Origin: Sinorhizobium saheli
GTDB taxonomy: Bacteria > Pseudomonadota > Alphaproteobacteria > Rhizobiales > Rhizobiaceae
DNA length: 64,000 nt
Assembly (NCBI RefSeq): GCF_001651875.1
Contig: NZ_LNQB01000058.1
Coordinates: forward strand, 18,835-82,834
Direction of reading: 5' to 3'
Below the pieces are notes generated by a model. That model searched no databases. It was given only the letters and a program-made list of their open reading frames with translations, and was not told the DNA's origin. The number at the start of each line of letters is the position of its first letter. Positions within the stretch are counted from its first letter, which is position 1. This document shows positions 7,874 through 17,939 of the stretch, piece after piece. Made by a program: the position numbers and the translations under genes.

Positions 7874-8383
7874 TTATTTCGACGCCGTTTCCTGATCCAC
7901 CGGCTCGCGCGCCAGGGGCTTTGCGAGACCGATGAATTCGACGTCGCGGTCGAGCTTCTGCGAATAGGCGGTCGAGAGCCATTTCACCTGGTAGCCGGCC
8001 CGCTGGAAAAAGGCGACCGCGGACAGGTTCTGGGCGTGCGTCTTCGCCTTGGCGATATCGAAGCCGTCGGCCGCCATTCGCCTCTCGACCTCCGCAAGCA
8101 GGATCGCGCCGAGACCCCTGCCCTGCACATCCGGATCGATCCACAAATCGGAAATGGTGTCGTCGAGATCTTCACGCGCGGCCCAGCCATGGACGCGATG
8201 ATCATCCTCGACGACCAGGACGGAAAGCCAGTGTTCGGCGAGGAAATTGCCAAACGCCTGCTCGGCGGCGCCGCGCATCCTCGCAACATCGCCGATGCCG
8301 ACGATTGCCTTTTCCCAGGCTTTGAGGCCGATCTCGACGAGCAGGTCGATCTCGCTTTGACGCGCGTGACGGACGACAACCAT
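7874..8383 (-). CDS. GNAT family N-acetyltransferase
   Basis: A 169-residue single-domain acetyltransferase. It shows the acetyl-CoA loop in ISDLWIDPDVQGRGLGAILLAEVE (about residues 78-101) and the late segment KTHAQNLSAVAFFQRAGYQVKW. The start at 8383 has AAAGGA upstream; an in-frame start 22 codons earlier lacks family sequence. The substrate is unknown. The gene converges with yjhX across a long stem-loop and lies downstream of gatA on the same strand with a 99-base gap, so it may be its own unit or the end of a gatCA transcript. Confidence 0.87.
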   Translation of the reverse strand: MVVVRHARQSEIDLLVEIGLKAWEKAIVGIGDVARMRGAAEQAFGNFLAEHWLSVLVVEDDHRVHGWAAREDLDDTISDLWIDPDVQGRGLGAILLAEVERRMAADGFDIAKAKTHAQNLSAVAFFQRAGYQVKWLSTAYSQKLDRDVEFIGLAKPLAREPVDQETASK

Positions 8384-8441
8384 GAAGCGGAATCCTTTCC
8401 GCCACACTACACCACGTCTCCGGCCGCTTGACCACTCCGGC

Positions 8442-8465
8442 CCCCGCACCGAAACGGGTGCGGGG
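8442..8465. terminator. GC-rich stem-loop downstream of gatA
   Basis: CCCCGCACC (8442-8450) pairs with GGTGCGGGG (8457-8465) around a 6-base loop in the short gap between gatA and the GNAT gene. There is no U tract on either side. It may mark the end of the gatCA message or protect an mRNA end; the assignment is tentative. Confidence 0.4.
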
Positions 8466-8482
8466 ATGCCCTCAGCGGCGCG

Positions 8483-9964
8483 TCACCACCACTTGGCGGG
8501 CGTGAAGCGGCCGGCGGCCTGCTCGATGACATAGGCCGTCTTGAACAGAGTCTCTTCCTCGAACGGCCGGCCGATGAGCTGCAGGCCAAGCGGCAATCCC
8601 TTGTGGTCGAGCCCGCCCGGTACGGCAATGCCCGGAAGGCCGGCCATGTTCACCGTCACCGTGAAGATGTCGTTCAGGTACATCTTCACCGGATCGGCGG
8701 CGAGGTCCTCGTCGGCAATGCCGAAGGCCGAGGACGGCGTCGCCGGCGTGAGGATCGCGTCGACGCCCGCCTGGAATGCGAGCTCGAAGTCGCGCTTGAT
8801 CAAGGTGCGGACCTTCTGGGCGCGCAGGTAATAGGCGTCGTAGTAGCCGGCGGAAAGCACATAGGTGCCGATCATGATGCGACGCTTGACCTCCTGGCCG
8901 AAGCCGGCGGCGCGCGTCTTCTCATACATGTCGATGATGTCCTTGCCGTCGACACGCAGGCCGTAACGCACGCCGTCGTAGCGCGCGAGGTTGGACGACG
9001 CCTCGGCCGGCGCCACGATGTAATAGGCCGGCAACGCGTATTTCGTGTGCGGCAACGAGATTTCGACGATTTCGGCGCCGGCCTCCTTGAGCCAGGCGAC
9101 GCCCTGCTGCCAGAGCGACTCTATCTCCTCCGGCATGCCGTCGACGCGGTATTCCTTCGGAATGCCGATCCTCATGCCCTTGATCGACTGGCCGATCGCC
9201 GCTTCGTAATCCGGAACGGGAAGATCGACCGAGGTCGTATCCTTGGGATCGACGCTCGCCATCGACTTCAACAGGATCGCCGCGTCCCGCACGTCACGCG
9301 CGATCGGACCGGCCTGGTCGAGCGAGGAAGCGAAGGCGACGATGCCCCAGCGCGAGCAGCGGCCATAGGTCGGCTTGATGCCGACCGTGCCGGTGAAGGC
9401 GGCCGGCTGGCGGATCGAGCCGCCGGTGTCGGTCGCCGTGGCGCCGGCGCAGAGATGGGCCGCCACCGCCGCCGCCGAGCCGCCCGAGGAGCCGCCGGGG
9501 ACCAGGTCGAGGTTCGAGCCCTTGGCGCGCCACGGGTTCTTGACCGGACCGTAATAGGATGTCTCGTTGGAGGAGCCCATGGCGAACTCGTCCATGTTGA
9601 GCTTGCCGAGCATGACGGCGCCGTCGTTCCAGAGGTTCTGGGTGACGGTCGACTCGTAGCGCGGCTTGAAGCCGTCGAGGATGTGGCTGCACGCCTGCGT
9701 GTGGACGCCTTCGGTCCCGAAGAGATCCTTGATGCCGAGCGGAATGCCCTCGAGCGCACCGGCCTTGCCGGCGGCGATGCGGGCATCGGAGGCCTTGGCC
9801 ATCTCGCGCGCCTTCTCCGGCGTGACGGCGACATAGGCGTTGATCGTCTCGTTGGCTGCCTCGATCGCGGTGAGATAGGCATCGGTCAGTTCGGCCGCGG
9901 TTATTTCCCGGGCGGAAAGCTTCGCGCGGGCTTCGGCGATCGTAAGGCTCGTAAGGTCGGTCAT
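8483..9964 (-). CDS. gatA: Asp-tRNA(Asn)/Glu-tRNA(Gln) amidotransferase subunit A
   Basis: A 493-residue amidase-signature enzyme that hydrolyses glutamine and channels ammonia to GatB. The Ser-cisSer-Lys triad is visible: Lys79 in [11 protein letters not shown], Ser around 159-160 in [12 protein letters not shown], and nucleophile Ser183 in [14 protein letters not shown] 9964 matches the family N-terminus ([13 protein letters not shown]); an upstream open extension of 37 codons is not family-like and overlaps the gatC end. gatC lies 58 bases upstream on the same strand, so gatCA form an operon while gatB is 4 kb away. Confidence 0.98.
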   Translation of the reverse strand: MTDLTSLTIAEARAKLSAREITAAELTDAYLTAIEAANETINAYVAVTPEKAREMAKASDARIAAGKAGALEGIPLGIKDLFGTEGVHTQACSHILDGFKPRYESTVTQNLWNDGAVMLGKLNMDEFAMGSSNETSYYGPVKNPWRAKGSNLDLVPGGSSGGSAAAVAAHLCAGATATDTGGSIRQPAAFTGTVGIKPTYGRCSRWGIVAFASSLDQAGPIARDVRDAAILLKSMASVDPKDTTSVDLPVPDYEAAIGQSIKGMRIGIPKEYRVDGMPEEIESLWQQGVAWLKEAGAEIVEISLPHTKYALPAYYIVAPAEASSNLARYDGVRYGLRVDGKDIIDMYEKTRAAGFGQEVKRRIMIGTYVLSAGYYDAYYLRAQKVRTLIKRDFELAFQAGVDAILTPATPSSAFGIADEDLAADPVKMYLNDIFTVTVNMAGLPGIAVPGGLDHKGLPLGLQLIGRPFEEETLFKTAYVIEQAAGRFTPAKWW

Positions 9965-10022
9965 GATAAATCGGACTTTCGATTCAAGGCGTCGGGCGTC
10001 GGGGAGAACGGGAGGCAGCGCT

Positions 10023-10310
10023 TTACTCGACCACCTTCGGGACGAGGAAGAAGTCGCGGTCCGAGTTCGGGGCATTGGCGACGATGTCGGCTGCCTTGTC
10101 GCCGTCCATGACGATGTCTTCCCGCTTCTTCATCTCCATCGGCGTCACCGATGTCATTGGCTCGATACCGTCGACATTCACTTCGGAGAGCTGCTCGACA
10201 AAGCCGAGGATGCCGTTGAGCTCGCCCGTCATCCGCTCTGCTTCCTCTTCGCTGACGGCGATGCGGGCAAGGCGCGCGACGCGCTTCACGGTGGCAAGGT
10301 CTACGGACAT
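10023..10310 (-). CDS. gatC: Asp-tRNA(Asn)/Glu-tRNA(Gln) amidotransferase subunit C
   Basis: A 95-residue GatC. It wraps GatA and GatB to stabilise the amidotransferase complex. Family sequence is clear: [20 protein letters not shown] at the N-terminus, the [21 protein letters not shown] middle and the [16 protein letters not shown]-terminus. It is first in the gatCA operon; GGAGACC lies just upstream of the ATG on the minus strand. The 100-base gap to the next minus-strand gene contains no further ORF. Confidence 0.97.
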   Translation of the reverse strand: MSVDLATVKRVARLARIAVSEEEAERMTGELNGILGFVEQLSEVNVDGIEPMTSVTPMEMKKREDIVMDGDKAADIVANAPNSDRDFFLVPKVVE

Positions 10311-10418
10311 GGTGGTCTCCGGTCTCTCGATGTTTCCCCCGCTATAAAGGCGAGTTCGATGGCGTGCAACGGGGGAATGGCGCCGGCACCGGTTGTCGGC
10401 GCCCGATCGTGGTTGCCG

Positions 10419-11123
10419 TCAGATGGTAACGACGCCGCCGACCTCGGGTGTGGCGACCAGCGTCGAGGCGCCGTCCATGCCGGCAACGAAGGTCTCCGGC
10501 GTCTGGTCGATGATCGGGAACGAGCCGTAGTGGCAGGGAATGGCGGTATTGAATTTGAAATAGCGCTGGCAGGCAAGTGCCGCGACGGCGCCGCCCATGG
10601 TGAACCGGTCGCCGATCGGCACGATGCCGATATCCGGCTCGTGCAACTCCTGGACAAGGGCCATGTCGGAAAAGATGTCCGTATCGCCCATGTGATAGAG
10701 CGTCGGCTCGTCGTCGAAATGGAGGACGAGGCCGTTGGGGTTGCCGAGCGAATGGGAAACGCCGTCCTCGGTGATGTGGGCGGAGGAATGCAGCGCATTG
10801 ACGAAAGTGACGGAGAAGTCGCCGAGCCGGATCGTGCCGCCGGTATTGCCGGGCTCCATCTTTGAAACGCCCTGCCGGCCGAGCCACATGCAGAGATCGA
10901 AATTGCTGACGACGGTGGCGCCGGTTTCCCTGGCGATCGCCACGGTGTCGCCGACGTGGTCGCCGTGGCCGTGGGTCAACAGGATGTGCGTCAGCCCCGC
11001 CGTCGCGGCCTTGCGCTCGGCTTCGCGAAAGGCCGGATTGCCGGTGAAGAACGGATCGATGAGGATTTTGGCTTTCGCGGTTTCGATGTGGAAGGCGGAA
11101 TGACCCAGCCATTTGATCTTCAT
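10419..11123 (-). CDS. UPF0173 metal-dependent hydrolase
   Basis: A 234-residue metallo-beta-lactamase-fold protein of the UPF0173 (YtkL-like) group. N-terminal [15 protein letters not shown] and the HGHGDH metal motif (residues 51-56), together with [28 protein letters not shown] and [18 protein letters not shown], are characteristic. It probably binds two metal ions and hydrolyses an ester or phosphodiester-type bond; the substrate is not known for the family. It stands alone, with ruvX divergent at 11247. Confidence 0.93.
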   Translation of the reverse strand: MKIKWLGHSAFHIETAKAKILIDPFFTGNPAFREAERKAATAGLTHILLTHGHGDHVGDTVAIARETGATVVSNFDLCMWLGRQGVSKMEPGNTGGTIRLGDFSVTFVNALHSSAHITEDGVSHSLGNPNGLVLHFDDEPTLYHMGDTDIFSDMALVQELHEPDIGIVPIGDRFTMGGAVAALACQRYFKFNTAIPCHYGSFPIIDQTPETFVAGMDGASTLVATPEVGGVVTI

Positions 11124-11246
11124 GACATTCTCCCTGGATCACGCGCGGCGGACGAGCCGCCCGGCAATCGCATCTCTTGATGATTTCTCCGTCGGACCAG
11201 CATATGGATCAGTCCGGCATAGTGGAAAGATCGAATCGGCAAATCC

Positions 11247-11735
11247 ATGGCAATTCTTACCATCGAAGAACTCGCGGCACGCCTGCCGCCCCATCAGGCG
11301 ATTGCCGGTCTCGATCTCGGGACCAAGACGATCGGCCTCTCCGTTTCCGATCTCGGGCGACGCTTTGCGACGCCGCGCGAGGTGATCCGGCGCGTCAAGT
11401 TCGGCATCGACGCCGAGGCCCTGCTTTCGGTCGCGGCGAAGGAAAAGATCGCCGCCTTCGTCATCGGCCTGCCGGTCAACATGGACGGGACGGAGGGGCC
11501 GCGCTGCCAGGCGACACGCGCCTTCGTGCGCAATATGGGCGAGAAGACGGATATTCCCTTCGTGCTCTGGGACGAGCGGCTTTCGACGGTCGCGGCCGAG
11601 CGGGTCCTGATCGAGATGGACGTCTCGCGGAAGAAGCGCGCCGAGCGCATCGACTCCGCCGCCGCCTCCTTCATCCTTCAGGGGGCGCTCGACAGGCTGG
11701 CCTCGCTCGCGAGGGACGACGCCTCGCGCGACTGA
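11247..11735 (+). CDS. ruvX: Putative Holliday junction resolvase / pre-16S rRNA nuclease
   Basis: A 162-residue YqgF/RuvX family protein with an RNase H-like fold. It shows the first acidic strand [15 protein letters not shown] (Asp23), the central [23 protein letters not shown] and [12 protein letters not shown], and the last catalytic Asp in [12 protein letters not shown]. In E. coli the protein processes the 5' end of 16S rRNA; the resolvase name is historical. The gene converges with the DUF6105-like gene and its last 58 bases overlap that gene's end on the other strand. Confidence 0.94.
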   Translation: MAILTIEELAARLPPHQAIAGLDLGTKTIGLSVSDLGRRFATPREVIRRVKFGIDAEALLSVAAKEKIAAFVIGLPVNMDGTEGPRCQATRAFVRNMGEKTDIPFVLWDERLSTVAAERVLIEMDVSRKKRAERIDSAAASFILQGALDRLASLARDDASRD

Positions 11736-12016
11736 GACGAATCAAAACGGCGTCGGTACCAGGCGACGATCTGCCGGTGTCTTCTGACCGCGAGGAGACC
11801 GAAGACGATCAGCGTGTCGACGACCATCGCGCGGGCGACGAGCGGCGGAATCGTCTCGGGCGGAATTCCGAGCACATGGCCATAGATCCGGAAGACGAGG
11901 TCATGCGCCTCGCGCGTCAGCATGAAGATGCCGAAGCTCATGTCGTAGTAGGAGAGGCCATACCAGCCGGTGAGCAGGATCACCGGGCCGCCCCAGAAGA
12001 TCATCAGCCACTTCAT
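11678..12016 (-). CDS. Small membrane protein, DUF6105-like
   Basis: A 112-residue protein with two or three hydrophobic segments: [21 protein letters not shown] at the start, [20 protein letters not shown], and [22 protein letters not shown]. It ends in a basic, Ser/Ala-rich cytoplasmic tail. I relate it by memory to the DUF6105 family of Rhizobiaceae; no function is known. The ATG has GGAGG 6 nt upstream. The start codon overlaps the stop of a 43-codon ORF upstream (ATGA), implying translational coupling. Its 3' end overlaps ruvX on the opposite strand. Confidence 0.75.
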   Translation of the reverse strand: MKWLMIFWGGPVILLTGWYGLSYYDMSFGIFMLTREAHDLVFRIYGHVLGIPPETIPPLVARAMVVDTLIVFGLLAVRRHRQIVAWYRRRFDSSQSREASSLASEASLSSAP

Positions 12017-12144
12017 GCCGCCCTCCTCTGCGCGCGCTGCCCGCGCAGCAAGGGATAGAGCGCCCGGTCGGCCAGAACGAATGCGGCCAGGGCGGCCGCG
12101 AGCGTCGCTATGTCGAGCGCCAGTCCGGCGAAAAACATCATCAT
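12013..12144 (-). CDS. Predicted 43-aa membrane micro-protein
   Basis: An ORF starting with three consecutive ATGs (12144, 12141, 12138) encodes MMMFFAGLALDIATLAAALA followed by AFVLADRALYPLLRGQRA and a short basic tail. One transmembrane helix with a positively charged end is evident. Its TGA overlaps the ATG of the DUF6105-like gene as ATGA, and the purine-rich end of this ORF supplies that gene's ribosome site. The coupling and the amphipathic composition support a real gene, but no family is recognised. The ribosome site of this ORF itself is weak. Confidence 0.5.
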   Translation of the reverse strand: MMMFFAGLALDIATLAAALAAFVLADRALYPLLRGQRAQRRAA

Positions 12145-12339
12145 GATGATCAACAGGCCAGTTCTCACCGAACCGCTCCATCCGGAATTCATTGATTTTC
12201 ACGGGGCCAATATCTCCCCCTGGAAGGCGCAGACGCAACGTAAACCATTCGTTAAGGTTAATATTCACAAGGCGCCGACGCCTTGCGGGCGACCAACCGG
12301 CGCATTAAGGGTGGGGCCTCCCTCAGGATGAGTCCCGTC

Positions 12340-13275
12340 ATGACCGCCATCTTCGAAAGCATCCTGCCCATCTTCCTGCTCGTGCTTCTCGGCGTGTGGC
12401 TGCGGCGGTCGAAGCTCGTCGACCAGGGGCTTTGGGTCGGGCTGGAGCAGTTCGGCTACTATCTTCTCTTTCCCGCACTCCTGTTCTCGACGCTGGCGAA
12501 GGCGGATTTCACCGGCATGAAGAGCGACGCAACGGCGATCGCGACCATCGGCAGCGTCACCCTGATGTCGATATCGCTCCTCCTGATCTGGCCTCTCCTG
12601 CGCCGCAGTGGCGTTTCCGGCGCTACCTTCACCTCGATCTTCCAAACGGCAACGCGATGGAATGCCTTCATCGCGCTCGCCATCGCGGAAAAGCTCCATG
12701 GCGCGCTCGGGCTCAGCCTCACGGCGCTGGTGATGACGCTGATCATCATCCCGATCAATTTCTATAACGTCGCCGTTCTGGTGTGGTTCAGCGGCGGCAG
12801 CCGCGGCGTCGGCTTCTTCTTTCTGAAGATCGCCACCAATCCGCTGATTATCTCGTCAGTGCTCGGAATCCTGTTCAATCTCGCCGGCATCGCGCTTTAT
12901 GCGCCGGTGATGACCGCGATCGACATGCTGGCGACGGCCTCTCTCAGCCTCGGCCTGGTCCTGGTCGGCGCCGGTTTGAAGATCGCGGATGCGCTGAAGC
13001 CGAGCGCATCCGCCCTTCTCGCGGTCGCGCTCAAGCTGATCGTCATGCCGGTCTTCATGGTGGGGGCGAGCGCGCTCCTCGGCATCCGCGGCGATGCCCT
13101 CACCGTCATCGCGCTCGGTGCGGCCGTGCCGACGGCGATGAACGGTTATCTCCTGGCCAAGCAGATGGGAGGCGATGCCGAACTCTACGCCGCCATCGCG
13201 ACGGTCCAGACGGCGGTCTCGTTCTTCACCATACCGCTCGTCGTATTCGTCACCGGTTACGTCGCCGCCGGGTAG
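12340..13275 (+). CDS. AEC family transporter
   Basis: A 311-residue integral membrane protein of the auxin-efflux-carrier family with about ten helices in two halves: FESILPIFLLVLLGVWLRRS, then FGYYLLFPALLFSTLAKADF (the broken helix typical of the family), and in the second half ALGAAVPTAMNGYLLAKQMGGDAEL. Bacterial members export or import organic acids; the substrate here is unknown. ATG 12340 has AGGA 11 nt upstream; ATG 12328 and TTG 12283 are possible. Its last 19 bases overlap the end of the convergent acyl-CoA dehydrogenase gene. Confidence 0.88.
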   Translation: MTAIFESILPIFLLVLLGVWLRRSKLVDQGLWVGLEQFGYYLLFPALLFSTLAKADFTGMKSDATAIATIGSVTLMSISLLLIWPLLRRSGVSGATFTSIFQTATRWNAFIALAIAEKLHGALGLSLTALVMTLIIIPINFYNVAVLVWFSGGSRGVGFFFLKIATNPLIISSVLGILFNLAGIALYAPVMTAIDMLATASLSLGLVLVGAGLKIADALKPSASALLAVALKLIVMPVFMVGASALLGIRGDALTVIALGAAVPTAMNGYLLAKQMGGDAELYAAIATVQTAVSFFTIPLVVFVTGYVAAG

Positions 13276-14909
13276 AGCAGATCGACGATGTAGGCCGAAT
13301 CGAAGCGCGAATCGAGCATGCCATAGGTGGAGCGCCAGCCGGCCGCCAGGCGCGATTCGAGGAACGCATCGGCGATGCGGCCGGCGCCGAGCCGGTAGAG
13401 TTCCGCCGCCGCCGCCGCCAGCGCAAGCTGCTCCACCAGCAGGCGGGCCGCCCCTTCGTCACGCTCGCAGAGCGACATGGCGGCACGCAGAACATCGATG
13501 GTCTTGCGCCCGGCGGGCCCGAGGTCGCGGCTCATGATTGCGAAAAGCTGCTCGAAGAGGTCCTTGCGGCGGCCAAGCACGCGCAGGACATCGAGCGCCA
13601 TGACGTTGCCGGAGCCTTCCCAGATCGCGTTGACCGGTGCCTCGCGATAATGGCGGGCGAGCGCCCGCTCCTCCACGTAGCCGTTGCCGCCCAGGCACTC
13701 CATCGCCTCGTAGATCAGCGGAGGAGCGATCTTGCAGCACCAGTATTTCGCGACCGGCGTCATGATGCGGGCATAGGCCGCGTCATCCGCGCTGCCGTGG
13801 GCATTGTCGAAGGCTTCGGCGAGGCGGAACGACAGGGCACTCGCAGCCGCAACGTCGAGCGCCATGTCGGCGAGGACCCGCGTCATCATCGGCTGGCCGA
13901 CGAGCGCCTTGCCGAAGACCGTGCGGCCGCGGGTGTGGTGCACCGCTTCGGCGAGGGACGCCCGCATCATGCCGGCCGAGGCCAGCGCGCAGTCGAGCCT
14001 GGTCAGCGTCACCATGTCGAGAATCGTGCGGATGCCGGCATCCGGCGTTCCGAGCAGGAAGCCGAAGGTGTCGGAAAACTCGACCTCGGAAGACGCGTTG
14101 GAGCGGTTGCCCAGCTTGTCCTTGAGGCGCTGGAAGCGCAGGCCGTTCGCGCTGCCGTCCTCGAGCAGCCGCGGCACCAGGAAACAGCCGAGCCCCTCGC
14201 GGGTTTGCGCCAGCATGACGAAGGCATCGCTCATCGGCGCGGACATGAACCATTTGTGACCGTTGAGGCGATAGATGCCCTCACCCACGCGCTCGGCGGT
14301 CGAGGTGTTGGCGCGCACGTCGGTGCCGCCCTGCTTCTCGGTCATGCCCATGCCGATGGTGACGGCGGACTTCTGCATCCACGGCCTGTTCGACGAATCG
14401 TATTTGCGCGACAGGATCTTCGGCGCCCACTCCTTCTGCACGGCCGGCGACGCCGTGATCGCCGCGATCGAGGCGCTGGTCATCGTCAGCGGGCAGAGAT
14501 GGCCGCATTCGAGCTGGGCGGTCAGATAGAAACGGATCGCCCTCACCTTATGCGAGCGTCCGCGCTCGTCGGGCAGATTCTCCCAGGCGGAGGAATGCAA
14601 GCCGGTCGTCATGGAGCGGCGCATCAGCGCGTGCCAGGCCGGATGGAACTCGACGACGTCGAGGCGTTCGCCGCGCGGCCCGTGCGTCTTCAGTTTCGGC
14701 ACGCCTTCGTTCGCCATGCGCGCCAGCTCCTGCGCCTCCGGTGAGGTCACATAGCGGCCAAGCGCGTCGAATTCATCGCGCAGCGCCTTCGGCGTGCCGG
14801 AGGTGATGTCGACCACCAGCGGATCGGATCGGTATGCATTGATACCGGACCAGGGCTTGGGCTGGTTCAGTTCGGCGAGTTTCTGTTCGGTCCGGTTCAT
14901 CTGATTCAT
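13257..14909 (-). CDS. aidB: Acyl-CoA dehydrogenase, AidB-like
   Basis: A 550-residue flavoprotein of the acyl-CoA dehydrogenase superfamily with the extended architecture of AidB (E. coli AidB is about 540 aa). N-terminal NQPKPWSGINAYRSDPL, the flavin-site motif MGMTEKQGGTDVRANTS, KWFMSAPMSDAFVML, and the C-terminal ECLGGNGYVEE and APVNAIWEGSGNVMALDVLR all fit. AidB is induced by alkylating agents and binds DNA in E. coli. Here the C-terminal part is also conserved, but no Ada-type control element was noticed upstream. It is monocistronic and convergent with the AEC transporter gene. Confidence 0.88.
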   Translation of the reverse strand: MNQMNRTEQKLAELNQPKPWSGINAYRSDPLVVDITSGTPKALRDEFDALGRYVTSPEAQELARMANEGVPKLKTHGPRGERLDVVEFHPAWHALMRRSMTTGLHSSAWENLPDERGRSHKVRAIRFYLTAQLECGHLCPLTMTSASIAAITASPAVQKEWAPKILSRKYDSSNRPWMQKSAVTIGMGMTEKQGGTDVRANTSTAERVGEGIYRLNGHKWFMSAPMSDAFVMLAQTREGLGCFLVPRLLEDGSANGLRFQRLKDKLGNRSNASSEVEFSDTFGFLLGTPDAGIRTILDMVTLTRLDCALASAGMMRASLAEAVHHTRGRTVFGKALVGQPMMTRVLADMALDVAAASALSFRLAEAFDNAHGSADDAAYARIMTPVAKYWCCKIAPPLIYEAMECLGGNGYVEERALARHYREAPVNAIWEGSGNVMALDVLRVLGRRKDLFEQLFAIMSRDLGPAGRKTIDVLRAAMSLCERDEGAARLLVEQLALAAAAAELYRLGAGRIADAFLESRLAAGWRSTYGMLDSRFDSAYIVDLLYPAAT

Positions 14910-15067
14910 AGGCCGGTTCTAGCGCAAGTTTGGGAGGGGCGAAACAGGCGCGCCGATGCCGCACAAGTTTTCTTCGGAAGGGCGGCGCCTGGGCTTGCCA
15001 CGGCACTTGCCGCGCCCCTGGCCACGTTCTATAGAGCGGGCCAAATTCCAGAGTGCAAGGGCGGCTC

Positions 15068-16009
15068 ATGATCACTTTCCCGCATCGCCACCTGCTCGGC
15101 ATCAAGGGGCTGACGGAACAGGATATCACGCTCCTGCTCGACCGCGCCGACGAGGCCGTCAAGATCTCCCGCCAGAGGGAGAAGAAAACCTCTTCGCTCC
15201 GCGGCCTCACGCAGATCAATCTCTTCTTCGAAGCCTCCACCCGGACGCAGTCATCGTTCGAACTCGCCGGCAAGCGGCTCGGCGCCGACGTCATGAACAT
15301 GTCGGTCGGCAACTCGTCGGTGAAGAAGGGCGAGACGCTGATCGACACGGCCATGACGCTGAATGCGATGCACCCCGATGTGCTCGTCGTGCGGCACTCG
15401 TCCGCCGGCGCCGCCGCGCTGCTCGCCCAGAAAGTCTCCTGCTCCGTCGTCAATGCCGGCGACGGCCAGCATGAACATCCGACGCAAGCGCTGCTCGACG
15501 CACTGACGATCCGGCGCGCCAAGGGCAAGCTTTCGCGGATCATCGTGGCGATCTGCGGCGACGTCCTGCATTCGCGCGTCGCCCGTTCCAACATCCTGCT
15601 CCTGAACCAGATGGGCGCGCGCGTCCGCGTCGTCGCGCCGGCGACGCTGCTTCCGGCCGGCATCGCCCAGATGGGCGTCGAGGTCTACCACTCGATGGCG
15701 GAGGGCCTGAAGGACGCGGACGTGGTGATGATGCTGAGGCTGCAGCGCGAGCGCATGGCCGGCTCCTTCGTGCCGTCGGTGCGCGAATACTTCCATTATT
15801 ACGGCCTCGACGCGGAGAAGCTGAAGGCCGCCAGGGACGACGCGCTCGTCATGCATCCGGGCCCGATGAACCGCGGCGTCGAGATCGCCTCCGAGATCGC
15901 CGACGGACCGCAAAGCGTCATCGAACAGCAAGTGGAGATGGGCGTCGCCGTGCGTATGGCCGTGATGGAAACGCTTCTTCTTTCCCAGAACCAGGGGCCG
16001 CGCCTATGA
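15068..16009 (+). CDS. pyrB: Aspartate carbamoyltransferase catalytic subunit
   Basis: A 313-residue enzyme catalysing carbamoyl phosphate + aspartate to N-carbamoyl aspartate, the first committed pyrimidine step. Diagnostic motifs are [13 protein letters not shown] (carbamoyl-phosphate loop, about residues 53-65), [14 protein letters not shown] and [17 protein letters not shown] 15068 is chosen; a GTG at 15053 is possible. No pyrI regulatory subunit is adjacent. Instead the stop overlaps (ATGA) the start of a dihydroorotase-like gene. This matches the class of ATCases that assemble with an inactive dihydroorotase homologue. Confidence 0.97.
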   Translation: MITFPHRHLLGIKGLTEQDITLLLDRADEAVKISRQREKKTSSLRGLTQINLFFEASTRTQSSFELAGKRLGADVMNMSVGNSSVKKGETLIDTAMTLNAMHPDVLVVRHSSAGAAALLAQKVSCSVVNAGDGQHEHPTQALLDALTIRRAKGKLSRIIVAICGDVLHSRVARSNILLLNQMGARVRVVAPATLLPAGIAQMGVEVYHSMAEGLKDADVVMMLRLQRERMAGSFVPSVREYFHYYGLDAEKLKAARDDALVMHPGPMNRGVEIASEIADGPQSVIEQQVEMGVAVRMAVMETLLLSQNQGPRL

Positions 16010-17298
16010 CCAGACCGCTTGTTCTGCAGAATCTCCGCATCGTCGATCCGTCGCGGAACCTTGACGAAACCGGCACGATCATCGTCGGCAGCGACGGCCG
16101 GATCCTTGCCGCCGGAAAGGATGCCCAAAACCAGGGCGTGCCGGCGGGCGCCTTCGTCAAGGACTGCGCGGGGCTCGTCGCCGTGCCCGGGCTCGTCGAT
16201 GCGCGCGTCTTCGTCGGCGAACCGGGCAGCGAGCACCGCGAGACGATCGAGTCCGCCGCGCGGGCGGCCGCGACCGGCGGCGTCACCTCGTTCATCGCCA
16301 TGCCCGACACCGACCCGGTGATCGACGATATCGCCCTCGTCGGGTTCGTGCAGAAGACCGCCCGCGACAAGGCGCTCGTCAATGTCCATCCGGCGGCGGC
16401 GCTGACCAAGGGGCTCAACGGCGAGGAGATGACCGAGATCGGACTGCTTCGCGATGCGGGCGCCGTCTGCTTCACCAACGGCCGGCGGCCGGTCAACGAT
16501 ACGCTCGTGCTGCGCCGCGCGATGACCTATGCGCGCGAGTTCGGCGCCGTCGTCGCGCTCGAGACCCGCGACAAATATCTCGGCGCCAACGGCGTCATGA
16601 ACGAGGGGCTGCTTGCAAGCTGGCTTGGCCTTCCCGGCATTCCGCGCGAGGCCGAGATCATCCCGCTCGAGCGCGACCTCCGCGTGGCCGGCCTGACCAG
16701 GGCCGCCTACCACGCCGCCAAGATCTCGCTTCCCGAATCGGCCGATGCCGTTCGGCTGGCGCGGGAGCGCGGCGTCAACGTCACCTGCGGCATTTCGATC
16801 AACCATCTGACGCTGAACGAGAACGACATCGGCGAATACAGAACCTTCTTCAAGCTGTCGCCGCCGCTCCGCGGCGAGGACGATCGCGTCGCGATGGCCG
16901 AGGCGCTGGCCAACGGCACCATCGACATCATCGTCTCCTCGCATGATCCGCAGGATGTCGACACCAAGCGCCTGCCCTTCGCCGATGCCGCAGACGGCGC
17001 GGTTGGCCTCGAGACATTGGCCGCGGCGGCGCTCAGGCTCCACCACAGCGGCCAGGTTCCGCTGATGCGGCTGATCGATGCGCTGTCGACCCGCCCGGCT
17101 CAGATCTTCGGCCTCGATGCCGGCACGCTGCAACCCGGTGCAAAGGCGGATATCGCCATCCTCGATCTGGACGAGCCGTGGGTCCTCTACGAGGAGGCGC
17201 TGGTTTCCCGCTCCAAGAACACGCCTTTCGAAAATGCACGCTTTACCGGACGGGTCGTCCAAACCTATGTTGCGGGCAAGCTCGTGCATTCGGTGTAG
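16006..17298 (+). CDS. pyrC: Dihydroorotase homologue lacking metal ligands (PyrC-like)
   Basis: A 430-residue amidohydrolase of the dihydroorotase family, translationally coupled to pyrB by an ATGA overlap. Global family features are present ([59 protein letters not shown]). However, the zinc-binding D-x-H-x-H is D65-A-R67-V-F69, and the catalytic TDHAPH block reads SSHDPQ near residues 311-316. The protein is therefore very probably not a catalytic dihydroorotase but a structural partner of PyrB, as known for pseudomonad PyrC'. An active dihydroorotase must be encoded elsewhere. The symbol follows family usage only. Confidence 0.9.
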   Translation: MTRPLVLQNLRIVDPSRNLDETGTIIVGSDGRILAAGKDAQNQGVPAGAFVKDCAGLVAVPGLVDARVFVGEPGSEHRETIESAARAAATGGVTSFIAMPDTDPVIDDIALVGFVQKTARDKALVNVHPAAALTKGLNGEEMTEIGLLRDAGAVCFTNGRRPVNDTLVLRRAMTYAREFGAVVALETRDKYLGANGVMNEGLLASWLGLPGIPREAEIIPLERDLRVAGLTRAAYHAAKISLPESADAVRLARERGVNVTCGISINHLTLNENDIGEYRTFFKLSPPLRGEDDRVAMAEALANGTIDIIVSSHDPQDVDTKRLPFADAADGAVGLETLAAAALRLHHSGQVPLMRLIDALSTRPAQIFGLDAGTLQPGAKADIAILDLDEPWVLYEEALVSRSKNTPFENARFTGRVVQTYVAGKLVHSV

Positions 17299-17327
17299 GC
17301 CGAAGCGGTCAGGCGGGAGGGGGACGG

Positions 17328-17939
17328 GTGGATATCATTTCCTGGCAGTTGGGACTGCTGCCAACCTTTGCGTGTGTTGTTTTCGGCTATCTGCTGGGCT
17401 CGATCCCGTTCGGCCTCGTCCTCACGCGGATGGCCGGGCTCGGCGACGTCCGCCAGATCGGTTCCGGCAATATCGGCGCGACCAACGTGCTCAGAACCGG
17501 CAACAAGAAGCTCGCGGCCGCCACGCTCCTGCTTGACGCCCTCAAGGGCACGGCTGCGGCCGCAATCGCGTCGCTCTGGGGCGTGGAAGCCGGTATCGCC
17601 GCGGGGCTTGCGGCCTTCCTCGGCCACCTCTATCCGGTCTGGCTCTCCTTCAAGGGCGGCAAGGGCGTCGCGACCTATATCGGCGTGCTGCTCGGGCTTG
17701 CGCCCGTGATGGTGCTCGCTTTCGCCGCGATCTGGCTGGCAACGGCGCGGATCACGCGCTACTCCTCGCTCTCCGCTCTGGTCGCGACCGCGATCATTCC
17801 CGTCGCCCTTTACGCAACCGGCTATGGCAAGATGGCGCTCCTCTTTGCCGTCATGACGCTCGTCACCTGGATCAAGCACCATGCCAACATCCAGCGGCTG
17901 CTGAGCGGCACGGAAAGCCGGATCGGAGAGAAGGGATAA
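17328..17939 (+). CDS. plsY: Glycerol-3-phosphate acyltransferase PlsY
   Basis: A 203-residue membrane enzyme transferring acyl groups from acyl-phosphate to glycerol-3-phosphate, the first step of phospholipid synthesis. Conserved blocks are [15 protein letters not shown], the [18 protein letters not shown] loop and the [16 protein letters not shown] loop; five or more hydrophobic helices are evident. The start is GTG 17328, with GGGAGGGGG directly upstream, an unusually strong ribosome site. The stop overlaps the dprA start (TAATG), so the pair is co-translated. This plsY-dprA-topA order is common in Rhizobiales. Confidence 0.96.
   Translation: MDIISWQLGLLPTFACVVFGYLLGSIPFGLVLTRMAGLGDVRQIGSGNIGATNVLRTGNKKLAAATLLLDALKGTAAAAIASLWGVEAGIAAGLAAFLGHLYPVWLSFKGGKGVATYIGVLLGLAPVMVLAFAAIWLATARITRYSSLSALVATAIIPVALYATGYGKMALLFAVMTLVTWIKHHANIQRLLSGTESRIGEKG

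Noticed and set aside
12235..12270. TTAAGGTTAATATT-type sequence as a CtrA binding site
   Set aside because: The spacing does not fit TTAA-N7-TTAA; the site was judged chance AT-rich sequence in a short gap.
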